Positions 54,625-55,142 of a stretch of 55,142 nt of DNA are shown here, in pieces (the stretch's first letter is position 1; every line of letters begins with the position of its first letter). Position numbers and translations under genes: made by a program. A model generated the notes under the pieces. That model did no database searches. It was not told the origin of the DNA and saw only the letters and a list, made by a program, of their open reading frames with translations. The DNA is from Rhodanobacter sp. Its GTDB lineage: Bacteria > Pseudomonadota > Gammaproteobacteria > Xanthomonadales > Rhodanobacteraceae. The DNA lies in contig SCSE01000044.1 in NCBI GenBank assembly GCA_004298015.1, forward strand, positions 1 through 55,142. The letters are read 5' to 3'.

Positions 54625-54766
54625 CGGATGTCAGGCGCGCCAGATGGCGTTGCAGGGTTCGCCTGGCAACGTCTGGAAACACCTGTTGCAAGGCTTCGAT
54701 GCTCAGACCGTCCGCATCTTGGCTCACTGCCTGGACAATTGCGGTCCGGAGATCTTCGGGAGGCAT
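54602..54766 (-). pseudogene. N-terminal winged-helix part of the split HTH-Fic gene
   Basis: ATG 54766, with GGAG (TTGGAGCAACC) upstream, opens MPPEDLRTAIVQAV…LSIEALQQVFPDVARRTLQRHLARLTSDGKLVPVGRARA, a clear winged-helix DNA-binding domain. In this frame the Fic domain is not reached: it passes through the (CG)6 tract at 54590-54601 and ends at 54254. One more CG unit, two fewer, or one base less would fuse it with the Fic frame into a protein of about 455 residues. Phase-variable switch, recent mutation or sequence error are all possible. Confidence 0.65.
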
Positions 54767-54777
54767 GGTTGCTCCAA

Positions 54778-54850
54778 CCGCGCCACAATCGCGCCACATT
54801 TTGGCGTGATTTCGGCGCGATAAGTATTACTTGGCGCGATTGTGGCGCGA
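54778..54850 (-). promoter_or_regulatory. Six-site GGCGCGA operator array
   Basis: Half-sites of the word GGCGCGA (or complement TCGCGCC) start at 54778, 54789, 54803, 54814, 54833 and 54844. They form three pairs, each with 11-base spacing, i.e. one helical turn. The first pair is in opposite orientation to the other two. One site reads CCGCGCC and one GGCGTGA; four are exact. The A/T-rich TAAGTATTACTT (54821-54832) between pairs two and three is the likely -10 region for the minus-strand gene. Autoregulation by the HTH protein is the natural reading. Confidence 0.65.
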
Positions 54851-54972
54851 TTTCAACCCGAAGTCAGCGTTGACGAGAGCGAGACTCCCGGAATGCCTTC
54901 GCGCGTACGTCGGATCGCGGTCGCAGGCTTCGCGTCTTGCTTGGATGCCAGGCTAGTGATCTCATAGTGCTT

Positions 54973-55114
54973 ACGGGTTCACCCTCGCCCGTGCCGCCCG
55001 CAAAGGCGAAACCTCATGGGTTCTAGGAGCTTGGGCCGTAGAACCTTTGGAGAGCGAGATTGCGCTATCGCCATAGGATGGGTGTATCGGAAGGAGCGCA
55101 TAGTGGTTCTATGC
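54973..55114. ncRNA. Structured, apparently non-coding segment at the window edge
   Basis: Perfect hairpins: ACGGG/CCCGT (54973-54992), GGTTCTA/TAGAACC (55019-55045, 13-base loop), GCATAG-TGGTT-CTATGC (55098-55114), plus GCGA/TCGC (55054-55071). No reading frame spans the segment. This is compatible with the non-coding end of a mobile element (for example an IS110/IS1111-type leader) or another structured RNA continuing beyond base 55142. Class not established. Confidence 0.3.
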
Positions 55115-55142
55115 AAGCCTGACGAGAGACGCAGTCTATGGA

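Larger units (their letters stand above)
54767..55142. other. Control region of the HTH-Fic gene and structured right edge
   Basis: Longer than 300 bases without a gene. 54778-54850 holds an operator array and the Fic promoter. 54855-54960 shows nothing notable. 54973-55114 contains several hairpins and no credible reading frame (listed separately). Confidence 0.5.

Noticed and set aside
54778..54850. Possible CRISPR-like repeat array
   Set aside because: Repeat units are 7-9 bases in both orientations with 11-base phasing and no spacer pattern; it is an operator array.
53617..54873. 418-codon open frame on the plus strand
   Set aside because: Antisense to the Fic gene, no recognisable domain; the minus strand encodes clear Fic and HTH motifs.
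54950..55142. Retron msr/msd or group II intron end
   Set aside because: No reverse transcriptase, no recognisable a1/a2 pairing inside the window and no GTGYG intron start; left as unassigned structured DNA.

Overview
This is a GC-rich bacterial window with dense, mostly intact metabolic genes. Gene content points to a gammaproteobacterium of the Xanthomonadales, most like Rhodanobacteraceae (Rhodanobacter/Dyella type). The pointers are trehalase, OPT transporter, a quinol-type cyoABCD, CPXCG and DUF3309 small proteins, and Xanthomonad-style GTAGGAGCGCACC intergenic repeats. This taxonomic call is inference from memory of these genomes; no marker gene was compared. I see no rRNA, tRNA or CRISPR array.

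Layout. 1-2008: end of a polyol/pentulose operon (FGGY kinase, PfkB fructokinase). 2231-14508: mixed housekeeping and envelope genes (DUF1348, M14 peptidase, lytic transglycosylase lipoprotein, PlsC-type acyltransferase, acyltransferase 3, OPT transporter, YncE-like propeller, TspO, Asp/Glu racemase, OmpA-like lipoprotein ending in a strong terminator). 14678-21526: exported hydrolases (carboxylesterase, amidase, trehalase) and a membrane GGDEF cyclase. 21558-30205: small genes (trmO with a MITE-like insertion at its 3' end, HAD, PIN, pncA, cls with an FAD/NAD(P) protein, DUF456). 30336-31112: ferredoxin-NADP reductase.

31336-37573 is a complete, tightly packed thiamine operon thiC-thiO-thiS-thiG-thiE-thiF/rhodanese-thiD on the minus strand. 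Five of its six junctions are 4-bp ATGA overlaps. It sits behind a TPP riboswitch (37663-37750) with a TTGACA promoter just upstream and a Shine-Dalgarno-sequestering hairpin at the thiC start.

37824-45525 is a seven-gene minus-strand operon: TPP-dependent pyruvate-oxidase-like enzyme, mandelate-racemase-type sugar-acid dehydratase, ASRT (sensory-rhodopsin-transducer-like) protein, SDR, an internally duplicated membrane protein of unknown function, a gluconate-2-dehydrogenase subunit-3-like protein, and a GMC flavoprotein. Divergent from it, 45804-52863 carries a GH39 + PF10091/GH144-like fusion glycosidase followed by cyoABCD. I read 37.8-52.9 kb as one carbohydrate-oxidation module: glycoside cleavage, flavin-dependent sugar oxidation, dehydration/decarboxylation, and disposal of electrons through a bo3-type quinol oxidase. 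The thiamine operon lies immediately downstream of the arm that contains the TPP enzyme. This is the best candidate here for an undescribed system.

53401-54766 is a Fic-family regulator whose HTH and Fic parts are split by a (CG)6 tract, behind a remarkable array of six GGCGCGA half-sites. The last ~180 bases form a structured, apparently non-coding stretch cut by the window edge.
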